From Progne subis subis (Eukaryota > Chordata > Aves > Passeriformes > Hirundinidae), in the NCBI GenBank assembly GCA_022316685.1, contig JAKJHU010000766.1:1-64000 (forward strand): a stretch of DNA of 64,000 nucleotides. The letters run 5' to 3'. The notes under the pieces are model-generated. The model worked only from the letters and a program-made list of their open reading frames with translations. It did not search any database and was not told the origin of the DNA. The first letter of the stretch is position 1, and every line of letters begins with the position of its first letter. The translations under genes were made by a program, and so were the position numbers. This document shows positions 24,221 to 35,356 of this stretch, in pieces.

Positions 24221-25815
24221 TGTCATGGGTTAGCACAGTTTGGTTTTTAGTTAAGGAGGAATTACCGTCTCAGGACCCTAGAAATAGTTTTAGAAAGGAC
24301 AAGGTCCTATCAGAAGCTGGTTTGAGGTATTGGCACCTGCTTTGGCCACTGAGAATGTTGAATGTGACTTTGGGCAGTACCCATATAAATCCTGGGTTTG
24401 TTCAGGTCAGGCCCTTTTCCTCCTGCTCAGCTGAACAGGTAACATCGAGTGGGTCCTACTGCTCCCCACACCCCACCTCCCCCTTCGGGGGGAAGTTCGC
24501 CCGAGGCCGAGCCGGACTCCATCGGCTCCCCGGGGGGAGGAGAGGTTGCAGCTTAACATCAACCACTTTGAAAAAACCTCCCCGGAGGCCCCAGAGCAGG
24601 GAGGGATCTCCCCTGATAACAACTCTGGGCCCGGTTTGGCCGAGGCTGCCCCGATTGTCACCGAGGGGTGGGCAGAGCTCTCCTCCCGCTCCCCTCCTCC
24701 GGTGTCTTCCAGACGGAGAAGAAAGAGTGGAGGGAGGAAACCAGGCTGATCTGAAATGGAGAGACTGCTGCCTGGAGCAGAAATCACATGGCCACTGCAG
24801 GCCTGGGCAGAGTTAACCCTTTCCTGGCAACATGGAGCTTCCAAGGCCTGACCCTTCCCTGAGAGAGAAAAGAAAGAGACAGAGTGGACGTAGGAAAGAC
24901 ACCGCATGAAGTCAGTGGAGCAGGAGTGAAAGAACTGATAAAGATTATTAGAAGAGAGACTGAGGATGTGGACATTTTTAACCAAGCTTTTCTGCTGTAA
25001 ACTATGGAGAAATGGACTGTTTCTTGTAACATCCTAATGTTGTTTAGGAATGCTAGTCAAAGTTGGGGATTGCTATGATTGAGATTTAAGTGGGAATCTT
25101 AAAGCCCCTCACTCCTGGGGTAAAAGGAGGTCTCAGCCTTTGTGACCAAGATGATTCTAGAGAGAAAGTGATTTGAAGCCCTCAGCTCCTGGGGTAAAAG
25201 GAGATCTCTATTTCTTTTGAGATAGAAACATTTTAGAGCTAGAAGAGAATCCTTGTTTTATACTAGAAGAAGCTTTCTTAAACAGTACCCCAAATACACT
25301 GAGAGGCCCATGAGTAGCCAGGGGAAAAGCTGCCAATGGGTGGAACAGCACAAGCTGCAAAAACTCCAAGCAGCTGCAGATTTGTGACATTGAGAGCCCC
25401 AAGACTGTTTTTGTCTTGTGGCGAATGTGTCTATAGGATTCTAGAGAGACTCCTCTCCCAAAGTGATGAAAGATTATGCTTAAATGGTGAAACTGACTGA
25501 AAATCACATTTTTTGTCTATGTTGTTTGTAAGAAAGTTAACAGTTTGTAAGGGAAGGGAAGAGTGTTTTGAAGTTGCATTTTGGTTTTTGGTTTTTTTTT
25601 TTTTCCATCTTTCTTATCTTTTCCATTCTTTTAGTGTGTGTTAATAAAACTGTTCACTTTTTAACCTTGAGCCTGCTTTGCTTCTCCTGGTCCTCTCCCA
25701 CAAAAAGAGAATAAACACTTAGACCACTACACTAAATTTAGCAAACAAAATTTGACGAATGTATAGTCACTACATTAATTAGTGATTCTGCCCAGTTTTA
25801 ACTAAAACCATTACA
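24221..25815 (+). mobile_element. Long LTR, ~1.6 kb, right-arm copy
   Basis: Starts TGTCATGGGTTAG at 24,221 and ends ACCATTACA at 25,815. A TATA-like ccatataaatcc lies near 24,380 and AATAAA at 25,643-25,648. Mirror of 14,912-16,500. The frame at 24,322-24,816 is uninterrupted but lies in LTR sequence and matches no family I know. Confidence 0.7.
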
Positions 25816-26616
25816 CCTTCCTATGGAAAAGAAATGTCCTTCTTGTCCAGGTGCCCATGGCCACAATTGGGATTCCACCTCCAGCATTGCCTGTTGTGAG
25901 AGACTGGAGGAGATTGTTGGCTGGAAACATTTTGTGTGTGAGGGAGGAAGGGGCAGGTCCAGCCTTGCCCTGCCCTGAAACCCCAGCACTGCCCTGCCCT
26001 GTAACCCCAATCGCCCCAGAGCCTCTATCCCAGCCCAGCAGTGTCTGCCAATCCCTGGCACACCAAAGGCAATGCTCCACAGCCACCTCTGCAGCCCCCA
26101 GCCCATCTCCTGAGAGACCAAGTGACCCAAAGTCCCTCCTGGGGGAAGGGCCCAGGAAGACCATGGGGTATTCAAGGCTGACAACAAGGCACGCACACAT
26201 CTTGAGCCCACCTCTCTGGAATTTCTGTCTGAACACTGCTGGAATCCTGGAGTTGGTAGCTCTGTGTGTGTGTGTTTGTGTGCCTCTTTGCATCTTACTT
26301 GTCTTTTTTTCTGTGTCTTCCTCTTCTAATTCTCTCCCTTTGCAAACATTGAGAAACTTAAATTTAACAGCTTTAGACTTTGTGATATTCAATGGGCCAA
26401 TTTATAATGCTCTCAGAAGTGCTTTTTGTTGATTGAGTATTGTATTAAACCTTTTGCCAGAGTTTCTCTGATTTTAAAGTTGCCAGTAAAGTCTGTTTTG
26501 TTGTTTTGAGCTCCTGAGAATCTCTTGTTGCTATTTCTCCAGTGCATCAACTCAGAGTACTCAAACAATTGTAATTCCTTTGAAATGTTTAAGTGAGAGA
26601 ATTGTTTGGGGGATGG
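25816..26616. repeat. Mirror of 14,110-14,911 including a satellite monomer
   Basis: Begins with the inverted monomer of the ~185-bp satellite (ccttcctatggaaaag) and continues as the reverse complement of 14,110-14,850. No gene recognised. Confidence 0.8.
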
Positions 26617-26621
26617 GGGTC

Positions 26622-28175
26622 TGTCATGGTTTAGTACAGTTTAGTTTTTAGTTATAAAAGAATGTAAAATAATTCTCCAGGTCAGGACCTGGGAATTGCT
26701 TTGGAAGAGACAGAGTCCTATCAGAGAGTTAGTTAGAATATTGACATCTATTCTGACCACTGAAATTGTTAGCTGCGACTTTGGGAAGTACCATATAAAA
26801 TCCCTTGATTTCCCGTAGGTGGGCCCTTTTCCTTCTTCCTTTGGCCAGAGAGAGACAGGTAACATCAAGCTGCTGCTTTTTGGGGGTGGAAGCTGGCCTG
26901 AGGCCTGGCCGGATTCCATCGGATCTCGGGTGAAGGGGGGAGGAGAGGTTGTTGTTTTGTAACAGCTACTGTCTTCAAATTTCCTGAGAGCAGAGAAAAA
27001 TCTCTGGTGGGCCCCTGATGGGAGCTATGGGCACCATTTGGGCTGAGGCCACCCCCATTTACACCGAGGGGTGGGCTGAGAAGGCATTAATGATCTTGCC
27101 TGGGTTTTTTTTTTTTTTTTTTGGTGATTATAGACTGCCTGAGTGCTCCAATTTCTAATGTTTCTGCGTGAGTTTTTCCTTATCAGCTCGGCCTTGAACA
27201 ACTAACACTACGAGCTACAGAGAGTGACAGACAAAAACTCCGAGCAGATTTAACTCTTTCCTAGCAACATGAAGCTTCCAGAGCTTAGCCCTTCTCTGAG
27301 AGAGTAAGGAAAGACAGAGTGAACATAAAGAACAAAAGCATGAAGTCAGTAGCAAGAGTGAAAAGACTATTAAGACAGAGGGTTGAAGAGTTAGTTGTTC
27401 TATTCTTACTTGAGCCATGGAAATAAACTCTATATTTAGGTCATTCCTGTAAATCATGGGAAAGATATGCATTTGGGGAGATGATTGTTTTTCATGTAGA
27501 TTTAAGTAAAGGTGTTTGTGATGAACTAACTAATATCCTATAAGATGCTTGAACAGAGATAAAGATGAGAAGCCCCCTGCACCAGTGAAGAAGTGAGACG
27601 ATATCTCTGTACTTGAAGTGAAGAATCCTTTGCTTTGAGTTATTAATCTTTAAAAAGTGACACCCCAGTATGCAAAAGTCTAAGACCCATGACCCATAAG
27701 CAGCTTGGGAAACTGCTCCTGGGAGGGTCACAAAGGCAGGTTTTCTCCGGGCGGTTGTTTTTGTGACAGTTTAAAACCCACAAGAGAATTGTTCTAAGTT
27801 GTCAGTGGATCCATGCCTCAAAAGGATACTCTTCCCCTAATGAATTGATGAAAGACTATTATCAGATAGTGAAACTGACTGAAAATTACAAGTTTTGTCT
27901 CTTTATGTTGTTTTGTAAGAAAGTGAACAGTTTGTAAGGGGAGGGAAAAGTGTTTTTGAAGTTTCATTCCATTTTAGTTTTTTTCAAACTTTCTGTTTTT
28001 CTATTATTTTAGTGTATGTTAATAAACTATTAGTTAATTTTAAAGTTGAGCCTACTTTGTTTTTCTCCTAGTCTCTCTCTCACAAAAAGAGTAAGTACCA
28101 AGACCAAAATTTAGTGAACGTGAAACCACTACATTGAGTAGTGTTTCTGCCCAGTTTGAAATTAAAACTATGACA
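26622..28175 (+). mobile_element. Solo LTR, 1,554 bp, with target duplication and known empty site
   Basis: Starts TGTCATGGTTTAG and ends AACTATGACA, flanked by the 5-bp direct repeat gggtc at 26,617-26,621 and 28,176-28,180. The mirror arm carries the same flanks joined without the LTR, next to 14,105-14,125. TATA-like catataaaa lies near 26,793 and AATAAA at 28,021-28,026. A close relative, not mirrored, is at 38,874-40,419. TG...CA ends with a 5-bp duplication and this length suggest an avian ERVL-like element. Confidence 0.9.
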
Positions 28176-28736
28176 GGGTCAGGTCTTGTCTGTCGTGCTT
28201 GGCACAGCCCAGGCAGGGCTTTCACAGCCACATTGCACACTCCATTTCCCACCTGCACCTGCTGGTGCCTCTGAGTTCTGCTTGCCCAGCCCCAGGGACG
28301 CTCCCCTTGTCTGCCCATTCCCCTTCAGTCCCTGGGCAGGGATGGCCTCAGTGGGGAATGCTGACAGCCTCAGACACTTGGAGGCTGCTGCTGGATTTGA
28401 CTTCTTCAGAGGCTTGTTCAGCCTTCAGCTGTTCAGTGCCCCAGGACTCATTAACATTCAGAATACCTTAACAGCCAAGCCTCTGGGAAAAATTTGATTT
28501 AGGTTTTCAAATTTTTGTGGTTAATTAACCGATTTCTGAAGTGTATTAAAAGTGAATATATATTTACAAAAGGCAGTGAGAAAAGATTTTTATGTCCTGT
28601 TCAGGTTTTTTTCTGTTAATGCCTTGATATGTGCAATCCCCAGTTGACACTGAATCCAAGTATATTCTAATGCAGTTTGAATAGATACAAAAATCAAGAC
28701 CCTTTATGTCTGACAATCAGTCAGATTCTGTCCATA

Positions 28737-29779
28737 CTCCTCTTCTCCTGACCTGGATTCCACTGGGCACACAGCTTCCTTTTCCATCCTCTTTCCCAGA
28801 GAAGAGGCCTCTTCAGGCAAGCCAGCTTTCTGCCTGGCCTGCTTGGCTTCCCACCTTTGGGAATCCCCCTCCTCTGCCCTTAGGAGGTGATGTTTCCAAA
28901 GGGATGAGCACTGATGGAGCCCAGCACCTGCAAAAGCATTTTTCCTGGGGACCTTGCTTACCAATTCCCTGAGCAGTCTGAGGTGTGCCCCGAGCTGAGA
29001 TTTTGCTGGTCCTTTTCCTCTTCTCAGAGGTTTGAAACTCAATTTATTTGTGGTGGCTGTGGCAGAAACCAAATCACCCCTGTTTGATTCACAGTATTCC
29101 CATCTAAAGCCAACACGTGCAAGCTATTGGGAGGAAAGGAACCCTATCCCAGTCAAAACCAGAGCAGTGGGAGCAATTCAGCTGATTCAGGCAGATGCCC
29201 ACCAATCCCCACTTGTCTCAGGGCACGTGGGGCGGAGAGGGCAGCCTGGCTCTAGGGGGCTGAGCTGGAGAGTGCTGGGCTGTGGGGGGCTCCCCCTTCC
29301 TGGGAAGAGGCTCCCTGGGGAGGAAGAAGGGCCAGGCATGAGCCCCGAGGCCCCTGGCCAAGGGATGGCAGCAGGGGAGGCGTCTGTAGCGGATGCTGTC
29401 TGCAAGGAGCTGTGGGAAGGAGTGGCTGTGGGGCTGAGCTCAGGGAGGGTGTTCCCCCAGGCCCGCAGGCAGAAAGCCCTTGGCACAGAGCAGGAGCCAA
29501 GTTCCAGGTCACCAGGAAGAGCCCCTCCCTCCCTCCCTCCCTCCCCGGGGCTGCCATGGTTCCCACAGGAGCTCAAGGCCATTGGGGACCATTTCCGCTC
29601 GCTGCCGAGCCCCAGTGTGCCCTCATGAGGAGCGCCAGCGTGAGGGAGGAGCCGCCATTTCAGCGCAAGCCGTGAGGGCCAAGTGGTCATCCCCGAAGAG
29701 CACTGAAGGGAACACTCTTGATTACCCTTCTTCCCGAGAGGTTTCTTTAGCTGAAGTTGCTGACAAGGAGCAGACTTGA
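28737..29779 (+). repeat. Direct duplication, copy 1 (left piece)
   Basis: Matches 37,797-38,815 in the same orientation at high identity; copy 1 resumes at 33,008-33,072 after the provirus. It includes open frames of 100-200 codons on both strands, but one-base differences between the copies (near 29,290 and 29,448) change the frame, so it is probably not protein-coding. No function recognised. Confidence 0.85.
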
Positions 29780-30072
29780 TGCTGCCTCCGCTGAGGCGTA
29801 GCGACCTGGTCCAGGAACGACACGGCAGCCACACCCAGGCTGCTCGGACCACCAGCTCACAGACACCAGTGTGGTGGACGGCTAATGGCGTTTATTAACT
29901 GGTTACATGGAGTTATAAAACCTCTGTTTGCTACATCACATCCGTCTGCTTACGTTACAAGTTAGGTGTTGCTTACCTTATCAAGGACACTAACCAACTA
30001 AGTATTGAGGGAGGGGTTCTGTCTGCCCGTACATCGCGATATCTTCCGACCGCCTGTCCCTAATTTCCCACA
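29780..30072 (-). repeat. 3' LTR of the young provirus
   Basis: Same 293-bp sequence as the 5' LTR; poly(A) signal complement at 29,891-29,896. It abuts the polypurine tract at 30,073. Confidence 0.9.
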
Positions 30073-30090
30073 TTTCCCCCCCCCTCCATG
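30073..30090 (-). other. Polypurine tract of the young provirus
   Basis: On the minus strand a purine run (GGAGGGGGGGGAAA) directly precedes the 3' LTR, where plus-strand DNA synthesis would start. Confidence 0.75.
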
Positions 30091-30283
30091 ACTAAGTAAA
30101 AAAGTATAAAAGTATAAATGTTATAAAAGTATAAAAGTATAAATGTTATAAAAATATAAATGTCATAAAAATGCAAAAGCTGTTAAAGTTAGTATAATAG
30201 GATACAAAAGTGGTATAAAATGTTAGTAACAAGCACACTTCACGGTAATTGCAGGCGTTCGACAAATAGGACGTTAACTTTTT

Positions 30284-30996
30284 CTAAACGGCTTCAACAA
30301 ACGACACTAACTTGTTCAAAATGCAAGGCCCAAAAATCAATACCAAGAGTATTATGGTATGAGAGGACCTATTAGGGTGGAAACAAGGGTGGCCAGCCAT
30401 GGGGACTGATTGAACCATGACTCGAACCATCCTCGTTGGGCCTCTCTCTCTCTCTTTCTCTGGGCTAGTCTTTCTCTCAGTTCGGCCATGGAGTCTCGCA
30501 CACTCCAGTATGGTCTGCATAAAAACAGCATTCCTCTCTCAAGGCGGCACACAGGCCTCCTTGCTGCATGAGCAAGAGGTCCAGTCCTCGCCTGTTCTGC
30601 AGGACGACTTCTGAAAGCGAGGAGATAGATCTTTCCAGAGAGGAGATGGATTTTTCAATTCTTAGTAAGTCTTCGTCAATTGTCATTTGCAGCTGAGAAA
30701 GTCTTTGATGTTGGGTCACGAGAGCTGAAACACCTGTGGCTGTACCGGCAGCTCCTAGGCCAAGGAGCATTGCAATGGTTATACCTGTTACTACTTCTCT
30801 TTTGTGGAGCTGGATGGTTTCTTCTAAAAAGCAATACATTTCTTCTTCTTGGTGATACAGGACTCTAGGAACAATCAGAACTTGGACACAAAAGTCAGCA
30901 AGGTTATTGAATTTGCTAAGGTACACACAGGGGGTTATTCCGATTTGTTGACAGACCCACATTCCTGATAGGAACGGAACTGCCCACTTATCAGTC
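30284..30996 (-). pseudogene. env 3' part of the young provirus, frameshifted
   Basis: Sequence joins straight from gag capsid into the last part of the surface subunit near 30,996. The transmembrane subunit follows: a hydrophobic glycine/alanine-rich fusion-peptide-like stretch, a heptad region, then [10 protein letters not shown] and a CX6CC arrangement (CAALREECC), the hallmark of covalent gamma-type Env. Frame breaks near 30,480 and 30,365 separate the ectodomain, the membrane-proximal part and the membrane anchor (ILLVLIFGPCILNKLVSF). Most of the surface subunit is missing, so no functional entry protein is encoded. Confidence 0.75.
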
Positions 30997-31002
30997 TTTC
31001 GA

Positions 31003-32595
31003 CTAGGTTGGCATCACCTCATGGGCCTGTAGGCCCTCGGCTTGTGCCTGGGGGGTGATCATGGTTGGGTCTGTGCCCATGAGCCGTTGCAGGCTGGAGC
31101 CGTGTAGCGGATGATCTGCACCAGTGACCAAAGCTAGTTCCTTTGCACAATTGTCCTCCCACTCTTGTTTAAAAACTATCATCCCTGCCCCATCAAAAAT
31201 CAATCTGCAGGTTTGCTTTATGTCAAATGGGAGCATGTCATCCCCTCCAAAAACACTATCAATGAGAGTAGAAACCATTGCTGAATTGATCCCTCTGTCA
31301 GTGATTGCTTTAACAATTGCTTGTACATCCTTAGGATTTACCGGTGAGTACGTTCTCTGGTTTCCACCTGCCCCCCCACTCGGACTGGGAAAGCCAGTGT
31401 GGCCGATGGACCCCAGTCGGCACAGGCAATTTTTATTTTCCTCCAGTCTGTGAGAGGAGTTCGTTCTTTTTCTGACTTCCCCTCAACCCGAGTAGAAACA
31501 TTGTTGTTACTGATTTTGTATACTGTTACTTCTTCTCTGTCGGAGCCGGAGCCAGAGCCGGCAGCAGAAGACTGGCTGTCCCCGTCACAGCTAGAGTCCG
31601 ATTCAGAGCCGGAAGTCGACTGACTGGCTGCTTCCGGGCTCCGGAGCCTTTTGGTCGGGCTCCGACCTCGCCCCTTTCTCTCAGGGCTGGACCACTCTTT
31701 CCCTCTTGGCCCCCGCCCCTTTCCCTCAGGGCTGGGCTGTCCCTTCCCTCTGGGCCCCTGCCCCTTTCTCTCGGGGCTGGGCCGTCCCTTGCACCTGCAC
31801 TCCTCCCGCCTCCTGCTGTGGGAGCTTCTCGCCTTAGAAAAACGTGCTTTTTGGCAAAGATTAGCTTCAGTTATCTCTTTGAGCTCTTTTCCCTTTTTCT
31901 GCTCGCGTGCCCCCTCGTTAGCTAACAAGCTCTCTTCGTTTTCATTGGCAACGAGCCCACTATCTAAATGACCTTCTTTGTTTTCTGTCCTGCTTTCCCT
32001 CTCGGATTCAGCGCTATCTTGAGGCGCATAAGGTGGGGGTCCCTCCCCCGCTTTTCCAGCATTCCTAGCTTCTTCAGCTAGATTGTTGTAAAATGACTGC
32101 ATCTCTTTTATCGCCTCAGCGAGTGACCTTGAGTTTGGAGGCTCTTGCTCCTCCGAGCCTCTGCACTCCACAGAACCAACCCCATCAACACTCTGCACAT
32201 TATCACTAACTTTCAGACTGCATTCTTTTACACTCTGAAAATTCTCAACAACAGTTCCCTCTGAGAAAGTTTGCGTTGCTGCCGCGATACCCAATTGAGG
32301 AGAAATCTTTAAACAATTTCGGGCAGCTTTCCATGTTTCTTGCTCATGCAGAGCCTTCTGTAAAGCTTCCACGACCCTTCCCCATGCCTTAAGATTTTTC
32401 CCTGAGCCAGAAGACATTGTTCTTCAGCAAGAGCCTTAGTGCATTGATCCCAAACATCTGGGTGGAGGATATCCACCGGTCTATCAATAATACTAAGTTG
32501 CAAAAGCTCGTCACTGCGAGGGTAAAATCTTTTGCTTTACAATCAATTCCCCACTGCTTATGAATCTGAGATACGACCTTCATGAGAGGTTCCAT
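31003..32595 (-). pseudogene. gag of the young provirus, frameshifted
   Basis: The start ATG is at 32,595 (MEPLMKVVSQIHKQWGID). The matrix part passes through three frames, with breaks near 32,507 and 32,396. The middle runs 32,400-31,338: a PPPYAP motif (late-domain type) near residue 125 of this segment, then basic RS/KG repeats and a serine/acid-rich stretch leading to the capsid start. After a third break near 31,335 (next to a C7 run) capsid sequence continues to about 31,003 (FGGDDMLPFDIKQTCRL). The rest of capsid, nucleocapsid, protease and pol are absent. Overall it resembles alpharetrovirus-like gag, with an unusually long low-complexity insert. Confidence 0.75.
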
Positions 32596-32694
32596 CCTTC
32601 TCCCACGGGTCCGGAGGCGTCCCTCCCACCGAGCTGGCCCGCCGCTCGGCCGTCGTTCACCCGTCCAGGTGATTCCCGATCTCCCGGGCGACTC

Positions 32695-32712
32695 CCGGGG
32701 GTTTCGGCACCA
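32695..32712 (-). other. Primer binding site, tRNA-Phe type
   Basis: Two bases inside the 5' LTR, the minus strand reads TGGTGCCGAAACCC, the complement of the conserved 3' end of tRNA-Phe, followed by extra C/G bases. The assignment rests on the first 14 bases. Confidence 0.7.
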
Positions 32713-32714
32713 CT

Positions 32715-33007
32715 TGCTGCCTCCGCTGAGGCGTAGCGACCTGGTCCAGGAACGACACGGCAGCCACACCCAGGCTGCTCGGACCACCAGCTCACAGACA
32801 CCAGTGTGGTGGACGGCTAATGGCGTTTATTAACTGGTTACATGGAGTTATAAAACCTCTGTTTGCTACATCACATCCGTCTGCTTACGTTACAAGTTAG
32901 GTGTTGCTTACCTTATCAAGGACACTAACCAACTAAGTATTGAGGGAGGGGTTCTGTCTGCCCGTACATCGCGATATCTTCCGACCGCCTGTCCCTAATC
33001 TCCCACA
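32715..33007 (-). repeat. 5' LTR of the young provirus
   Basis: TG...CA ended on the minus strand (TGTGGGAGATTAGGG start; GGAGGCAGCA end). A TATA-like element (ttttataac) and AATAAA (32,826-32,831 as TTTATT) lie in the usual order. Confidence 0.9.
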
Positions 33008-33013
33008 ACTTGA

Positions 33014-33072
33014 CAGCCCTGAATGGGTTGGTGGTTGTTTTATTCTCTATGGTTTTGGGTTGGAGAGGGTGA
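33014..33072 (+). repeat. Direct duplication, copy 1 (right piece)
   Basis: cagccctgaatgggttggtg and what follows match 38,815-38,873; this is the continuation of copy 1 after the provirus. Confidence 0.85.
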
Positions 33073-33486
33073 AATGGGAAAGCCTTACAACTACGATTGC
33101 TTGGGAGAAGATCCTAAGAGCATGAAGCCTATAAGCAATGTAGAAATGAAAGCAAGCTTTGAGATGTAGGATGCCCAGCCGAGAGACAGTGACCGAGTTA
33201 GCTGAAGGCAAGAGCCCTGTTGTTTGAGCAATATCCCTAACAGATAAAGGGATGCCGAGGGTCCAAGGGGAGGGGCCCTGCCAAGGTGGCAGGGAAAAGG
33301 AGTCTAGAAAGGAGCTTTTAGGGTTAGGAATGTGGCGGGAATGAGAACTTAGGCCTCTTTCTTCGGGCATGCTTTTAGCTGTGGCCGGCAGCGTAAGCAA
33401 AGCTCTTGCACCGAGGAACTGTGCAATAAAGCCCATGTTTCAAGAGCTACCCTGGACTCCAGAGATGTCTCATCTCTGTCCCTACA
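33070..33486 (+). mobile_element. Possible LTR fragment
   Basis: Could run from TGAAATGGGAAAG to CCCTACA, with AATAAA at about 33,425 followed by ~60 bases ending in CA, an R-U5-like arrangement. No target duplication seen, and the left edge may belong to the direct duplication instead. Confidence 0.35.
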
Positions 33487-33559
33487 CTGGCCTGCAGTTT
33501 GGGGGTGTTTTAGTTTTTGAGTCCTGTGTGGGACTGGGTTAACTGGGTGCTGCAGTGGC

Positions 33560-35356
33560 TCAGGCAAGGCATCCAAAACGCTTGCCCCACACCCAAGGGT
33601 GCAGCAAGATCTGCTGCAGCTGTGGCCTTTGCGCAGGGTGCTTGGACAAGCACCAGCAGATGAGATGATGGCACTCTGGGGAGAGAGAAGGCAGAAAGCG
33701 CCGGTCAGTTGCAGAAGGCTCCCGCCCAGCGGCTCCCGGCACCCGCAGGGCCCGGGCCGTGCTGCGTGTGCTCAGAGGCGCGCCGGCCTCCCGACCGGCT
33801 CTGGCCTGTGCGGGAGAGCGGCCCGGCGGGACACTGCCACGTCCTTCAGCCACGTGTGCCTGGCCGACCCCGTCGGCACGGGCCGCCTCCCGCAAAGGCC
33901 AGCCCTTGAGGGCAGGCGCCGGCGGAGCCGCGTGAGGGCCACGCTGGGCCGCGCGCCCATCTGCCAAAGCCTGCCTTCTGGAGGCCGCATACCAACCTGG
34001 AGAGAGCTGCCGTGTGAAGAAGTGCTGCTGCCAAACGATGTCACGGTCCTCCTGGAAGGGGAGGCTCCCGCACACCATGATGTACAGCAGCACGCCCAGG
34101 GACCAGACGGTGGCTGCATGGCCGTGGTAGTAGCCAAGGCAGATCCACTCGGGTGGGCTGTACACGCGTGTTCCTAGGGGACAGAGGCGGCACTGTCCAG
34201 GTGCAGGCCGCTGGCTCCCAGAGCCTGGCGCCAGCCTCCTGGCAGAGGCAGGGGCTGCACCGGTGGCCACAACTTCCCCCCAGGCCCCCCGCATCCCCCA
34301 TCCAAGCGGCCAAAGCCAAGGAGCCATTCGGCAAGGCAGAGAAGGCCAGGGGAGCAGCCCCTTGTGGGCCTGCCAAGCCCAGGGGCCATGGCCTGGCTTT
34401 TGCAGCTTCCCTGTGTCGGCAGGGCCAGCAGCCGGCTCCCAGGGCACAGCATCTGCCCCGTGCCACAGGACAGCCAGCAGCAGGCTGAGGGACGCACCCA
34501 CAGCCCAGGAGAGAATGGAGCTGAGCAGTGCCTGGTACCAGGAGCAGGGCCCGGGCTGTGGCTCACCGGCAAATTGCATGTAGGCCTGCTCCTGGAGGAA
34601 GGTGCCGCAACCAAAGTCGATGAGCTTCACGTCGCTGCTCACCGGGTCCACGAGGAGGTTCTCCAGCTTGATGTCCCAGTGCAGGATGCCGCAGGCGGTG
34701 CAGTGCCGCACGGCCTCCAGCACCTGGCAGAAAATCCAGCGCGCCATCTCCTCGCACAGGACGTCCCACTCCAGCAGGAATTCCAGGAGATCCTGCGACT
34801 GCTCCGGATGCTCCATCACCAGCGCAAAGCCGTCAGGCTGCTCGAACCAGTCGAGGAGCTGGATGATGTTGTAGCAGCCGGAGCGCACCTTCTCCATGAG
34901 CACGATCTCCATCGGAAGATGGGTGCCGTCAGGCTGCAAGGAGGAGACAACACCTCCAGCAGGCCTGCTGCTGCCCTGTGGCTGTGCTGCCCCTGCCTGA
35001 GATGCCCCAGGGCCCTTTTGGGCAGCCTCTCTGGCCATGGGGATTCCTCCTGCCCAGGGGATGCTCGGGCGCCACGGCCTGCTCTGTCCCGCTGGCCCCG
35101 CTCACTCACCAGCTCGACCCACTGCAGGACGCTCTCTCGGGCCACTCGTTTGATGGCCACCTGCAAGCCATGGAGAGAGGGGGGCTGAGATGGAGCCCTT
35201 CCCCTCCCTACCCGTGCCCCTTCTCGCACACCCGGGCCTCCCGGCCGCTTACCAGGCTCCTGTCCGAGAGGCGGATGCCCGAGAAAACGGTGCCGAAGCC
35301 GCCGCTCCCCAGCTGCCGGCCCCGCTGGTACAGGTCCTGCAGCTCCTTCTTTTGCC
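33560..35356 (-). CDS. PIM1-like serine/threonine kinase, five visible exons
   Basis: A PIM-family protein kinase of the group multicopied in songbirds. Exons on the minus strand: 35,356-35,253 (G-loop GSGGFGTVFSG), 35,160-35,110 (VAIKRVARESVLQWVEL, with the ATP-binding Lys), 34,933-34,567 (hinge to DFG), 34,173-33,997 (GTRVYSPPEWI, helix F region) and 33,675-33,560 (C-lobe end, stop). All junctions have GT/AG and matching phases, together about 270 codons, as long as human PIM1 from the G-loop region to the end. Catalytic loop reads ILHWDIKLENLL: the usual HRD is HWD, while Asp, Lys and Asn remain; LIDFGCG keeps DFG. The first exon is uncertain: the frame stays open upstream of a donor at 35,461 without an ATG before an in-frame stop near 35,617. 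Targets cannot be read from sequence. Confidence 0.85.

Larger units (their letters stand above)
29774..33013 (-). mobile_element. Young 3.2-kb provirus with near-identical LTRs
   Basis: Two 293-bp LTRs (29,780-30,072 and 32,715-33,007) differ by one base that I can see (taattt/taatct near the U3 end). The element is flanked by the 6-bp direct repeat acttga (29,774-29,779 and 33,008-33,013). The duplicate locus at 38,809-38,820 has the uninterrupted site. The 5' LTR is the right one. Inside are a primer site matching tRNA-Phe, a broken gag, no pol, an env C-terminal part and a polypurine tract. Gag resembles alpharetroviruses (matrix start, then an acidic/serine-rich and an RS-rich stretch, capsid), while the transmembrane unit is gamma-type. 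Deleted and frameshifted, it could have moved only in trans. Confidence 0.9.

Noticed and set aside
24322..24816. 164-codon frame in the right-arm LTR
   Set aside because: Lies across U3-R of an LTR; the left-arm copy is interrupted.
29032..29628. 198-codon frame in the direct duplication and its 166-codon partner at 38,164
   Set aside because: The first has no ATG start, and one-base differences between the copies change the frame; no domain recognised.
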